In this document: one piece after another, positions 1 to 7,443 of the stretch
Layout of the letters: each line of letters opens with the position of its first letter
Numbering within the stretch: the stretch's first letter is position 1
Source of the DNA: Nocardioides sp. dk884
GTDB lineage: Bacteria > Actinomycetota > Actinomycetes > Propionibacteriales > Nocardioidaceae
Direction: 5' to 3'
DNA: 64,000 nt
Assembly (NCBI RefSeq): GCF_009557055.1
Contig: NZ_CP045649.1
Coordinates: 4,191,501 to 4,255,500, forward strand
Position numbers and translations under genes: made by a program
The notes under the pieces: model-generated
The model's input: only the letters and a program-made list of their open reading frames with translations
What the model was told of the DNA's origin: nothing
Database searches by the model: none

Positions 1-1569
1 GGAGAAGTCCGGACGGATCGCGATGTTGCCGAAGTCCTGACGGCGCAGGCCGCCCTCGTTGGCGATCGCGCCGACGATCTGGCGCGGCTCGACCTTGTGG
101 CGCTTGCCGACGCTGATGCGGTACGTCGCGAGCGGGACGTCGCTGCCCCGCGAGGTGCGCTGGCCGCGGGTGGCGGAGCGCTCGGGACGCTCGCGCTCCT
201 CGCCGCGCGGCTCGCGGATCGGGCGCTCGGCGGCCGGGTCGAGCAGCAGCGGCTCGTCACCCTGGGCGACGACGGCGAGCGCGGCGGCCACGTCGGCCTC
301 CGGCACGTCGTGGTTGCGCACGTAGTGGGCCACGATGTCGCGGAACTTATCGATCCGCTCGGTCTGGCCCAACGCGGCCGTGATCTGGTCGTCGAAGCGG
401 GACAGACGCGTGTTGTTCACGTCCTCCGCGCTCGGCAGGTGCATCTGGGTGAGCGGCTGGCGGGTGGCCTTCTCGATGTGCTTGAGCAGGTAGCGCTCGC
501 GCGGGGTGATGAAGGAGATGGCGTCGCCGGTGCGACCCGCGCGGCCGGTGCGGCCGATGCGGTGCACGTAGGACTCGGTGTCGGTGGGGATGTCGTAGTT
601 GACGACGTGGCTGATCCGGTCGACGTCGAGACCACGGGCGGCGACGTCGGTGGCGACCAGGATGTCGAGCTTGCCCGACTTGAGCTGGTTGACCGTGCGC
701 TCACGCACCGCCTGGTTGACGTCACCGTTGATCGCGGCGGCGCTGAAGCCGCGGGCGCGCAGCTTCTCGGCGAGCGTCTCGGTCTCGTTCTTGGTGCGGA
801 CGAAGACGATCATGCCCTCGAAGTTCTCGACCTCGAGGATGCGCGTGAGGGCGTCGACCTTCTGCGGGTAGCTCACCGTCAGGTAGCGCTGGGTGATGTT
901 GGAGGCGGTCCCCGTCTTGGCCTTGACGGTGATCTCCTGCGGGTCGTTCAGGTACTTCTTGGAGATCCGGCGGATCTGCGAGGGCATCGTCGCGGAGAAC
1001 AGCGCGACGTTCTTGTCCGCAGGGGTGCCGGCGAGGATCGTCTCGACGTCCTCGGCGAAGCCCATGTTGAGCATCTCGTCGGCCTCGTCGAGGACGAGGA
1101 AGCGCAGCTCGGAGAGGTCGAGGGTGCCCTTGTCGAGGTGGTCCATGATGCGGCCCGGGGTGCCGACGACGATGTGCACGCCGCGACGCAGCGCGGAGAG
1201 CTGGACGCCGTAGCCCTGGCCGCCGTACACGGGCAGCACGTGGACGCCCTTGAGGTGGGCGGCGTAGCGCTCGAAGGCCTCGCAGACCTGGAGCGCGAGC
1301 TCACGGGTCGGGGCCAGCACGAGCGCCTGCGGCGTCTTCTGCTTGATGTCCAGGCGGGACAGGATCGGCAGCGCGAACGCCGCCGTCTTGCCGGTGCCGG
1401 TCTGGGCCAGGCCGACGACGTCGCGGCCGGCCAGCAGCGGCGGGATGGTCTGGGCCTGGATCGCAGAGGGGGTTTCGTAGCCGACGTCACGCAGCGCCTT
1501 GAGAACGGCGTCGTCGAGGCCGAGCTCTGCGAAGGTCGGGGTCTCTGACACGGTTTCTTCGGTGCTCAC
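1..1569 (-). CDS. deaD: DEAD-box ATP-dependent RNA helicase (3' end outside window)
   Basis: This is an RNA helicase that unwinds structured RNA in ribosome assembly or mRNA turnover. The reverse strand reads open from a GTG at 1569 to the window edge (523 codons, no stop). Visible motifs are a Q-motif region from about residue 13 (FAELGL, then PSAIQ), Walker A AQTGTGKT at 55-62, PTRELA, DEAD at 161-164 within LVLDEADEML, SAT at 192-194, and the helicase C-terminal motif HRIGRTGRAGR near 335. After the two RecA-like domains comes an Arg/Glu-rich linker, then a segment reading ISVGKRHKVEPRQIVGAI. That segment matches the start of a DbpA-type RNA-binding domain, which the window edge cuts. This fits the CsdA/DeaD branch. 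No strong Shine-Dalgarno site precedes the GTG, so the start is approximate. Confidence 0.93.
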   Translation of the reverse strand, partial: MSTEETVSETPTFAELGLDDAVLKALRDVGYETPSAIQAQTIPPLLAGRDVVGLAQTGTGKTAAFALPILSRLDIKQKTPQALVLAPTRELALQVCEAFERYAAHLKGVHVLPVYGGQGYGVQLSALRRGVHIVVGTPGRIMDHLDKGTLDLSELRFLVLDEADEMLNMGFAEDVETILAGTPADKNVALFSATMPSQIRRISKKYLNDPQEITVKAKTGTASNITQRYLTVSYPQKVDALTRILEVENFEGMIVFVRTKNETETLAEKLRARGFSAAAINGDVNQAVRERTVNQLKSGKLDILVATDVAARGLDVDRISHVVNYDIPTDTESYVHRIGRTGRAGRTGDAISFITPRERYLLKHIEKATRQPLTQMHLPSAEDVNNTRLSRFDDQITAALGQTERIDKFRDIVAHYVRNHDVPEADVAAALAVVAQGDEPLLLDPAAERPIREPRGEERERPERSATRGQRTSRGSDVPLATYRISVGKRHKVEPRQIVGAIANEGGLRRQDFGNIAIRPDFS

Positions 1570-1668
1570 CCGTCCACGGTAGTGGTCCGCGCCACCCAGA
1601 CCCGATTCGTGGCTGTGGAGTGATTCGTCACGCTGACGCCAGCGACGCGCCCGTGAGAGGTTGCGCAC

Positions 1669-2088
1669 ATGAGCCTCTCGGCCGACCGATCGGTTCCACG
1701 CGGCGGGAGAGACCGCGGACCCGTCGTCTCCCGGATCCTCGCCTGGCTGCTGGCGCTGTACCTGCTGCGCACCGCCGCCCTGGTCCACCGCGAGGACGAG
1801 CGGTCCGCCGAGGAGGCCCGGTACGACGAGGGCATGACCTTCGCTCCGACGACGGTCGGTGACGCGAGCGTGGTTCCGGCGCCGTTCGCGGAGCTGGACG
1901 TGGTGTGGGCGCTCGTTTTCATGGCAGGGCTGCTCGTCACGGGCGACCTGCTCGCCTGGCGCCTGAGCGCGCGACCGGAGCTGGCGAAGCTGGTGCGCTT
2001 CCTGGGTGCCTTGCCCGCGATCGCCTTCATGGCGACCGGCCCCCTCCTCGGGCTGCTGCTCTACTCCGTCGTCGTCGTCGGGAGCTGA
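1669..2088 (+). CDS. small membrane protein, unknown function
   Basis: I do not recognise this 139-residue protein. It has a basic N-terminus, a hydrophobic segment at about 21-36 (SRILAWLLALYLL), an acidic soluble loop, and two further hydrophobic segments at about 79-95 and 110-137. A three-helix inner-membrane protein is likely. The ATG has a GAGAGG ribosome-binding site about 8 nt upstream. The gene is divergent from the helicase and its stop lies only 3 nt from the end of glmS, so the two genes converge tightly. Third-position GC is as in its neighbours, which supports real coding. No catalytic motif is visible. Confidence 0.7.
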   Translation: MSLSADRSVPRGGRDRGPVVSRILAWLLALYLLRTAALVHREDERSAEEARYDEGMTFAPTTVGDASVVPAPFAELDVVWALVFMAGLLVTGDLLAWRLSARPELAKLVRFLGALPAIAFMATGPLLGLLLYSVVVVGS

Positions 2089-2091
2089 GAC

Positions 2092-3933
2092 TCACTCCAC
2101 CGTGACCGACTTGGCCAGGTTGCGGGGCTTGTCGACGTCGAGACCCAGGTGCACCGCCGCGTGGTAGGCCAGCAGCTGCAGCGGGATCGTGAGCAGTGCC
2201 GGGTCCAGCTCGCGCTCGGTGCGGGGCACCTCGATGCGCGCGACGTCGGCGCTGGCCTCCAGGCCGCCGAGGTCGACCCCGGCGTGGGTGAGCACGACCA
2301 GCGGGCCGCCGCGGGCGGCGATCTCGTGCAGGGCGCCCACGTTGCGGTCGACCAGCTCGTCGTCGGGCACGATCGCGATGGTCGGCACCGCGGGCGAGAT
2401 CAGCGCGAGCGGGCCGTGCTTGAGCTCGGAGGTCTGGTAGGCCTCCGCGTGGCGGTAGCTGATCTCCTTGAACTTCTGCGCCCCCTCACGCGCGACCGGG
2501 TAGCCGCGCACCCGGCCCACGAAGAACAGGCTCTCGGCCTCCGCCAGCCGCTGCGCGAGCGGGATCAGCCGCTTCTCCTCCTCGAGCACCTCCTGGATCT
2601 GGGCGGGCAGCGCCTGCAGTGCGGCGATCAGCCGGCGACCGTCGGCGACCGACAGGTCGCGGACCCGGCCAAGCTGGAGCGCCAGGAGCGCGCAGCCCAG
2701 GAACATCGTGGTGAGCGCCTTGGTCGAGGCCACCGCGACCTCGGGCCCGGCGTGCAGGTAGATGCCGCCGTCGCACTCGCGCGCGATCGCGCTGCCGACC
2801 ACGTTGACCAGCCCGACCACGCGGCCGCCCTTGCGGCGTACCTCCTGCACCGCGAGCAGGGTGTCCACGGTCTCCCCGGACTGGCTGATCGCGACGTAGA
2901 GGGTGTCGGGCTCGATGACGGGGTTGCGGTAGCGGAACTCGCTGGCCGCCTCGGCGTCCGCGGGGATGCGGGCCAGCTCCTCGATCAGGGTCGCGCCCAT
3001 CTGGCCGACGTAGTGCGCGGAGCCGCAGCCGAGCAGCTTGACCCGGCGTACGGCGCGGATCTCGCGGGGGTCGAGCCCGAGCCCGCCGAGGTGGGCGGTG
3101 GCGAACCGGTCGTCGAGGCGCCCGCTCAGCATCCGCTCGGCGGCGGCGGGCTGCTCGAGCATCTCCTTGAGCATGTAGGAGTCGCAGTCGCCGGTCTCGA
3201 AGGCGTCGGCGTCGATGTCGACATGGGTGGGTCGGGTGGCGGTGGCGGTGAGGTCGTGGCGGTACGTCGTGAACCCGCCGGCGGTCAGCGTGGCCATCTC
3301 GCCCTCCTCGAGGTGGGCGACGGTGGTCGTGTAGCGCACCAGCGCCGCGAGGTCGGAGGCGACGTGCATCTCCCGGTCGCCCACGCCGATGATCAGCGGG
3401 CTGCCGTTGCGTGCGACCACGAGCCGGTCGGGGAAGTCGGCGTGCAGGACCGCGATGCCGTAGGTGCCCTCGATCACCGAGAGCGCGTCGGCGACCTTGG
3501 CCTCGAGGGTGTCGGCCCCGGAGCGGCCGATCAGGTGCGCGAGCACCTCGGTGTCGGTGTCGGAGGTCAGCTCGACACCGGCGTCGCGGAGGCCGGCTCG
3601 CAGCCCGGCGGCGTTGTCGATGATCCCGTTGTGCACCACCGCGACCCGGCCGGTCTCGTCGGTGTGGGGGTGCGCGTTGGCATCGGTCGCGGGGCCGTGG
3701 GTGGCCCAGCGGGTGTGGCCGATCCCGACCTTGCCGGCGAAGCGCTTCGGCAGCGCCTCGGCGAGGTCGCGGACCCGCCCGGCGCGCTTGACGATGCGCG
3801 GGGCGCTGCCGGCGGTCGGGGGCAGGACCGCGACCCCGGCGGAGTCGTAGCCGCGGTGCTCGAGTCGGGCCAGGCCCTCGAGCAGCAGCGGTGCCGCCTG
3901 CTGGGTGCCGATGGAACCGACGATTCCGCACAT
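2092..3933 (-). CDS. glmS: glutamine--fructose-6-phosphate aminotransferase (isomerizing)
   Basis: GlmS makes glucosamine-6-phosphate from fructose-6-phosphate and glutamine, the entry step to UDP-GlcNAc and peptidoglycan. The 613-residue protein begins MCGIVG, so Cys2 is the N-terminal nucleophile of the glutaminase domain (about 1-220, with GIGHTRWATHG and HNGII motifs). Two SIS sugar-isomerase domains follow (about 290-430 and 460-600), and the C-terminus LAKSVTVE is typical of the family. The ATG at 3933 is preceded by AGGAAGG and is fixed by the Cys2 requirement; reading further upstream would bury the nucleophile. Length matches the family. A small unknown gene lies 52 nt upstream on the same strand. 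Three 8-bp direct repeats sit in the leader just before the ribosome-binding site. Confidence 0.97.
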   Translation of the reverse strand: MCGIVGSIGTQQAAPLLLEGLARLEHRGYDSAGVAVLPPTAGSAPRIVKRAGRVRDLAEALPKRFAGKVGIGHTRWATHGPATDANAHPHTDETGRVAVVHNGIIDNAAGLRAGLRDAGVELTSDTDTEVLAHLIGRSGADTLEAKVADALSVIEGTYGIAVLHADFPDRLVVARNGSPLIIGVGDREMHVASDLAALVRYTTTVAHLEEGEMATLTAGGFTTYRHDLTATATRPTHVDIDADAFETGDCDSYMLKEMLEQPAAAERMLSGRLDDRFATAHLGGLGLDPREIRAVRRVKLLGCGSAHYVGQMGATLIEELARIPADAEAASEFRYRNPVIEPDTLYVAISQSGETVDTLLAVQEVRRKGGRVVGLVNVVGSAIARECDGGIYLHAGPEVAVASTKALTTMFLGCALLALQLGRVRDLSVADGRRLIAALQALPAQIQEVLEEEKRLIPLAQRLAEAESLFFVGRVRGYPVAREGAQKFKEISYRHAEAYQTSELKHGPLALISPAVPTIAIVPDDELVDRNVGALHEIAARGGPLVVLTHAGVDLGGLEASADVARIEVPRTERELDPALLTIPLQLLAYHAAVHLGLDVDKPRNLAKSVTVE

Positions 3934-3945
3934 GGGGGTGCCTTC

Positions 3946-3969
3946 CTGACGAACTGACGAACTGACGAA
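3946..3969 (-). repeat. 3 x 8-bp direct repeat in the glmS leader
   Basis: Three perfect, contiguous copies of TTCGTCAG (mRNA sense) end directly at the AGGAAGG ribosome-binding site of glmS. They could be a slippage-prone tract or a protein/RNA binding site controlling translation. No function can be assigned from sequence alone. Confidence 0.8.
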
Positions 3970-3985
3970 CGGGGAGCGGGCGGGC

Positions 3986-4249
3986 TCAGCCGTAGACGAT
4001 GCGGCGCAGCTGGCGCTCGGTGAGCGCGGGCGCCGCGACCACGCGCGCCTCGAGCTCGGTGGCGAGCGTCGCGAAGATCTGCTCGTTGCGGGCGCCCGCA
4101 GCACGCAGCTCGGCGTGCCGGCGGCGTACCAGCTCCTCGACGGGCTCGGCGTAGTAGGACACGACGTCCTCGACGACGCGACACGCCTCGGCGGTGCTCA
4201 GACCGGTCGTCCTCGCGACATGGGCGACGAGGGCGGGATCGGCGGGCAC
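3986..4249 (-). CDS. small helical protein, unknown function, upstream of glmS
   Basis: This 87-residue protein is not recognised. It appears almost wholly alpha-helical (GLSTAEACRVVEDVV, then VEELVRRRHAELRAAG, then IFATLATELEARVV) and ends with LTERQLRRIVYG. There is no signal peptide or membrane segment. The small, charged, regular sequence looks like a DNA- or protein-binding helical bundle. It starts at a GTG (4249) with no strong ribosome-binding site and lies 52 nt upstream of glmS on the same strand, so co-transcription is plausible. A 24-bp palindrome lies about 40 nt upstream of its start and could control it. The function is open. Confidence 0.65.
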   Translation of the reverse strand: MPADPALVAHVARTTGLSTAEACRVVEDVVSYYAEPVEELVRRRHAELRAAGARNEQIFATLATELEARVVAAPALTERQLRRIVYG

Positions 4250-4288
4250 GATCTCGACGATGGCAGCATCCGCCCGGGTTCGACAAGG

Positions 4289-4312
4289 TTTCTGCCCGCT
4301 ATCGGGCAGAAA
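4289..4312. promoter_or_regulatory. perfect 10-bp-arm palindrome between divergent small genes
   Basis: Arms TTTCTGCCCG and CGGGCAGAAA are separated by CTAT. It lies between the starts of the minus-strand gene upstream of glmS (4249) and the plus-strand 48-residue gene (4415). Its symmetry, AT-rich ends and position fit a dimeric repressor or activator operator better than a terminator, because no gene ends here. The regulator is unknown. Confidence 0.55.
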
Positions 4313-4414
4313 TCACATCGGACTCATCGTCAGCGGGGCGTTGGGGTCTCTTCGGTCACTCAGAGGCCCGATCGGGGTAGCCTAAGTGAACAGAAGATGA
4401 ACAGGAGGTGTCAG

Positions 4415-4561
4415 ATGCCCGACGCACGACGCACCGCAGGCACGTCCGACCAGCCGCTCATGCGATGGGTGAGTGTGGTCGGCCGCGACGGCCGGGCCCA
4501 CCTCGAGGCCCGCTGGGCGCCTGCCGCCCGCAGCTCCTCGGCGACCGTCCAGGCCGCCTGA
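4415..4561 (+). CDS. 48-residue small protein
   Basis: This short ORF begins with an ATG preceded by a near-perfect AGGAGGTG ribosome-binding site 7 nt upstream. It encodes a hydrophilic 48-residue peptide with a central MRWVSVVGRDGRAHLEARW segment, which could form a small beta-strand unit. A strong stem-loop starts 20 nt after the stop. The combination of excellent translation signal and dedicated terminator supports expression. No function is recognised. Confidence 0.6.
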   Translation: MPDARRTAGTSDQPLMRWVSVVGRDGRAHLEARWAPAARSSSATVQAA

Positions 4562-4580
4562 GACCGAGTCCCACCCTGTC

Positions 4581-4615
4581 GACAGGGCCGCGATCCGAGG
4601 GGTCGCGGCCCTGTC
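4581..4615 (+). terminator. rho-independent-type stem-loop after the 48-residue gene
   Basis: Perfect 13-bp arms (GACAGGGCCGCGA and its complement) enclose a 9-nt loop. There is no U-tract, which is common for high-GC actinobacterial terminators. It overlaps a second 14-bp palindrome, CCCTGTCGACAGGG, at 4574-4587, so alternative folds are possible. Confidence 0.7.
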
Positions 4616-4680
4616 GCATGCTGCGCCGAGGTCGGACTTCGCGGGTTCGGGAATGAATGGCGGCATGGCGCGTTAGGTTG

Positions 4681-4694
4681 GTTGAAAGTTCAAC
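4681..4694. promoter_or_regulatory. MarR-like operator upstream of yceI
   Basis: GTTGAAAGTTCAAC is a perfect 6-2-6 inverted repeat 24 nt upstream of the preferred YceI start. TTGAA-N2-TTCAA palindromes are typical sites for MarR-family regulators, and YceI genes are often MarR-controlled. The regulator gene is not adjacent here. The MarR gene at 30764-31279 is one candidate, but nothing links them directly. Confidence 0.5.
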
Positions 4695-4717
4695 TCTCCG
4701 ACGCGAAAGCAGCCACC

Positions 4718-5326
4718 ATGAGCATCTTCAGCCGCAAGCCCACCACCGAGCCCGCCGTCGACGTCTTCGACGCCCCCACCACTGCGGTGGACGACCTCAC
4801 CGGCTCCTACACGATCGACCCGAGCCACAGCCGGATCGGCTTCAGCGCCCGCCACGCGATGGTGACGACCGTGCGCGGCTCCTTCCGCGACTTCACCGGC
4901 ACCGCGACCATCGACGCCGCCGACCCGGCCGCGTCCTCGGTGAGCCTGACCATCAAGACCGCCTCGATCGACACCGGCAACGCCGACCGCGACGGCCACC
5001 TGGTCTCGGCGGACTTCTTCGACGCCGAGGTGAACCCCGAGATCACCTTCGTCTCCACCGCCGTGGCGAAGGTCGACGAGGACACCTGGGCGATCACCGG
5101 CGACCTGAGCATCGCCGGCACCACGAAGTCCCTCACGATCGCCTTCGACGAGACCGGCTCCGCGCAGGACCCCTTCGGCAACCTCCGTGCCGGCTTCGAG
5201 GGCAGCACCGCCCTCAACCGCAAGGACTGGGGCCTGACCTGGAACGCCGCGCTCGAGACCGGCGGCCTGCTGGTCTCGGAGAAGATCAAGCTCGAGCTCG
5301 ACATCTCGGCGATCAAGAACGCCTGA
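4718..5326 (+). CDS. YceI family protein (lipocalin-like isoprenoid-binding fold)
   Basis: YceI proteins form an extended beta-barrel that binds polyisoprenoid or other lipids and are often induced by stress. This 202-residue copy has the family hallmarks: TGSYTIDPSHSRIGFSARHA near residue 30, then alternating strands, SADFFD, PEITF, GDLSIAGTTK, and the C-terminal NRKDWGLTWN with KIKLELDIS. The N-terminus has no signal peptide and begins MSIFSRKPTTEP, so it is probably cytoplasmic. I chose the ATG at 4718. An in-frame TTG at 4682 would start inside the palindromic operator, which argues against it. The gene is followed at once by a strong terminator and appears monocistronic. Confidence 0.9.
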   Translation: MSIFSRKPTTEPAVDVFDAPTTAVDDLTGSYTIDPSHSRIGFSARHAMVTTVRGSFRDFTGTATIDAADPAASSVSLTIKTASIDTGNADRDGHLVSADFFDAEVNPEITFVSTAVAKVDEDTWAITGDLSIAGTTKSLTIAFDETGSAQDPFGNLRAGFEGSTALNRKDWGLTWNAALETGGLLVSEKIKLELDISAIKNA

Positions 5327-5350
5327 GCCACCGCTCGACCACGACTGTCC

Positions 5351-5389
5351 CCGACGGGGCCTCCCAGGAAAAAGGGGAGGCCCCGTCGG
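5351..5389 (+). terminator. strong stem-loop after yceI
   Basis: Perfect 15-bp arms (CCGACGGGGCCTCCC and its complement) enclose a 9-nt A-rich loop, 24 nt after the YceI stop. TGTTTCC follows, a weak U-tract. Confidence 0.85.
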
Positions 5390-5413
5390 CTGTTTCCTGC
5401 TGCACTCGAACCC

Positions 5414-6352
5414 ATGAGCACGCGCACCGTCCCGGGACCGGCCGGCGGAACCGGTCCGCCCGTCCCGCTGCCCGCCCCCCTCACCAGCCGCCCGCTCGTC
5501 CCGGCCGACTCCCGCGCGGTCTTCGAGCTGATGGCCGCCCAGGAGCTGGCCGACGTGGGCGAGATCGTGATCGAGGAGGCCGACCTGGTCGCCGACTGGC
5601 AGCGTCCCTCGCACGACCTCGCGGCGTCCTCGGTGGCCGTGCTCGACGGCGAGCGGATCGTGGGGTACGCCGAGGCCGACGGCGAGCGCGGGGACGCGGC
5701 CGTGCACCCCGACTACCGCGGCCGCGGCATCGGCACCTGGCTGGCGCACCGCATGCAGGACCTGGCCCGCGCCCAGGGCGCACCCCGCGTGGGCATGCCG
5801 GTGCCCGAGGGTTCTCCCGGCGACCGGCTGCTCACCTCCTTGGGCTACGGCGTGCGCTGGCGCAGCTGGGTGCTGCAGCTGCCGCCGGGGGCTCGGGTGC
5901 CGGAGCGCCCGCTGCCGCCGGGTCACCGAGTGCGGAGCGCCCGCGAGGACGAGCGGCGCGTGTGCTGGACGCTGCTGGAGGACGCGTTCTTGGAGTGGGC
6001 GGACCGCGAGCGGGAGTCCTTCGCGGACTGGACCGCCCGCGTCACCGAGCGGCCCGGGTTCGAGCCGTGGCACCTGCGCGTCGTCGTCGATCCCCAGGAC
6101 CGGGTCGTGGCGTGCGCCGTCGTACTGCTGGCCGGCGACTGCGGCTACGTCGACCGGCTCGCCACCCGGCGCGACCAGCGCGACCGGGGGTTCGCGCAGG
6201 CGCTGCTCGTCGACGCCTTCGCGGCGGCACGGGCGCACGGCGCCACCCGCTCGGAGCTCTCCACCGACTCCCGCACCGGCGCGCTCGGGCTCTACGAGCG
6301 GGTCGGGATGGTCCTCACCTCGACCTGGCTGCACCGCGCGATCGCGCTCTGA
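5414..6352 (+). CDS. tandem GNAT acetyltransferase
   Basis: The 312-residue protein contains two GNAT folds. In the N-terminal one, the acetyl-CoA motif A reads VHPDYRGRGIGTWLAHRM at about 97-114. The C-terminal one has the more degenerate RLATRRDQRDRGFAQALLVDAF at about 255-277 and ends with the usual LYERVGM segment. This duplicated architecture resembles the mycothiol synthase MshD and other tandem GNATs. The length fits, but the MshD identity cannot be established from these motifs. The start is the ATG at 5414, just after the YceI terminator. It is followed 48 nt later by an LLM oxidoreductase on the same strand. Confidence 0.85.
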   Translation: MSTRTVPGPAGGTGPPVPLPAPLTSRPLVPADSRAVFELMAAQELADVGEIVIEEADLVADWQRPSHDLAASSVAVLDGERIVGYAEADGERGDAAVHPDYRGRGIGTWLAHRMQDLARAQGAPRVGMPVPEGSPGDRLLTSLGYGVRWRSWVLQLPPGARVPERPLPPGHRVRSAREDERRVCWTLLEDAFLEWADRERESFADWTARVTERPGFEPWHLRVVVDPQDRVVACAVVLLAGDCGYVDRLATRRDQRDRGFAQALLVDAFAAARAHGATRSELSTDSRTGALGLYERVGMVLTSTWLHRAIAL

Positions 6353-6400
6353 CCTCGCGAACCTCCCGCTCGCGGCGCCGCGGTCTGCTTGGGTGGGGCG

Positions 6401-7360
6401 ATGGTCAGCTTCGTCGCGCGCTACGACCTGCGCGCCCCCGGTGCCACCCCGGCCCAGCGACACGAGCTCTACACCCGTGCGGTCGAGCAGGCGGCGTACG
6501 CCGACGCCCACGGCCTCGACGCGCTGATGGTCTCCGAGCACCACGTCGCCGAGGACGGCTACCTGCCGAGCCCGCTGCTGCTGGCGAGCGCCTTCGCGGC
6601 AGTGACCCGGCGGCTGCCGATCTCGGTCTCCGCGCTGCTGGTCAACCTCTACGAGCCGGTGCGCCTGGCCGAGGACCTCGCGGTGCTCGACCACCTCAGC
6701 GGCGGGCGGGTCAGCTACACCGTCGGGCTGGGCTACCGCAAGGTCGAGTACGACGTGCACGGGCGGGACTGGGCCACCCGCGGGCGCGACCTGGAGGACC
6801 GGCTGGTCGAGCTGCTGCGGCTGTGGCGCGAGGGCGTGACCACGCCCGGCCCCTTCTCCGACCCGCACCCGGTGCTGTTCTACGGCGGCGGTACCCCGGT
6901 CGCGGCCCGGCGCGCGGCCCGGTTGGGGCTGCACTTCCAGCCCCAGCACGCCGACCCCGCGCTGCGCGAGACCTACGAGGCCGCCTGCCGCGAGGCCGGG
7001 CGCGAGCCCGGGATGGTGCTCACCACGCCGCGCAGCGGACCGGCCAACGTCTTCTGCACCCCGGACCCCGAGGAGTTCTGGGAGCGGTGGGGCCACCACC
7101 TGCTCGCCGACGCCACGTCGTACCAGGAGTGGCACGGGGAGGCGGCCTCGCACGTGCTGGACGCCTCGCGGACGGTGGCCGAGATGCGGGCGGCGGGGGT
7201 CTATCTGGTGCTCACCCCCGAGGACCTCGTCGAGCGGGTGCGTGCGCGCGAGGTGCGGCTGGTGACCAGCCACCCCGCCTGCGGCGGGCTGCCGGCCGAG
7301 CCGTCGTGGACCAGCCTGCGGCTGGTCTGCGAGACCGTGCTGCCGGCGGTGCGCGGGTAG
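6401..7360 (+). CDS. LLM class (luciferase-like) flavin-dependent oxidoreductase
   Basis: This is a predicted FMN- or F420-dependent monooxygenase or reductase of the luciferase-like TIM-barrel family. The 319-residue protein carries the family pattern: an early EQAAYADAHGLDALMVSEHHV segment, PSPLLLASAFAAVTRRLPI, a helix with VRLAEDLAVLDHLSGGRV, VGLGYRKVEYDVHG, and LVELLRLWREG. The shortened C-terminal half has PEEFWERWG. The substrate is unknown. ATG 6401 is preferred over an in-frame TTG 12 nt upstream. The gene stops 28 nt before the guanidine riboswitch, so read-through could join it to the SMR gene. Confidence 0.85.
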   Translation: MVSFVARYDLRAPGATPAQRHELYTRAVEQAAYADAHGLDALMVSEHHVAEDGYLPSPLLLASAFAAVTRRLPISVSALLVNLYEPVRLAEDLAVLDHLSGGRVSYTVGLGYRKVEYDVHGRDWATRGRDLEDRLVELLRLWREGVTTPGPFSDPHPVLFYGGGTPVAARRAARLGLHFQPQHADPALRETYEAACREAGREPGMVLTTPRSGPANVFCTPDPEEFWERWGHHLLADATSYQEWHGEAASHVLDASRTVAEMRAAGVYLVLTPEDLVERVRAREVRLVTSHPACGGLPAEPSWTSLRLVCETVLPAVRG

Positions 7361-7388
7361 CATCGGCGCCGAGCCGCGAGCGCGGCTC

Positions 7389-7430
7389 CCGGACGAGGGG
7401 ACCCGTACCCGGCCAGCGACAAGACGGGCC
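7389..7430 (+). promoter_or_regulatory. guanidine-III riboswitch (ykkC-III) controlling the SMR exporter
   Basis: The RNA contains the conserved blocks of the ykkC-III class in order: CCGGACGAGG at 7389, then CCGTACCCGG, then CAGCGACAAGACGGG. The CCGG/CCGG pseudoknot partners (7389-7392 and 7409-7412) are present, as is a GG-CCCG/CGGG-CC helix that differs in sequence from textbook examples but keeps pairing. It ends 3 nt before the GGAGG ribosome-binding site (7434-7438) of a small multidrug resistance gene, its known genomic partner. A 7-bp hairpin (GAGCCGC/GCGGCTC, 7371-7388) lies directly upstream. Binding of guanidinium is expected to act on translation initiation. Confidence 0.88.
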
Positions 7431-7443
7431 ATGGAGGTTTCCC

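Noticed and set aside
3934-3985. glmS ribozyme upstream of glmS
   Set aside because: The 52-nt gap is too short and lacks its conserved core; only 8-bp repeats are present.
4370-4400. Iron box (IdeR/DtxR) around TAGCCTAAG
   Set aside because: Only about half of the palindrome matches; the other half lacks symmetry.
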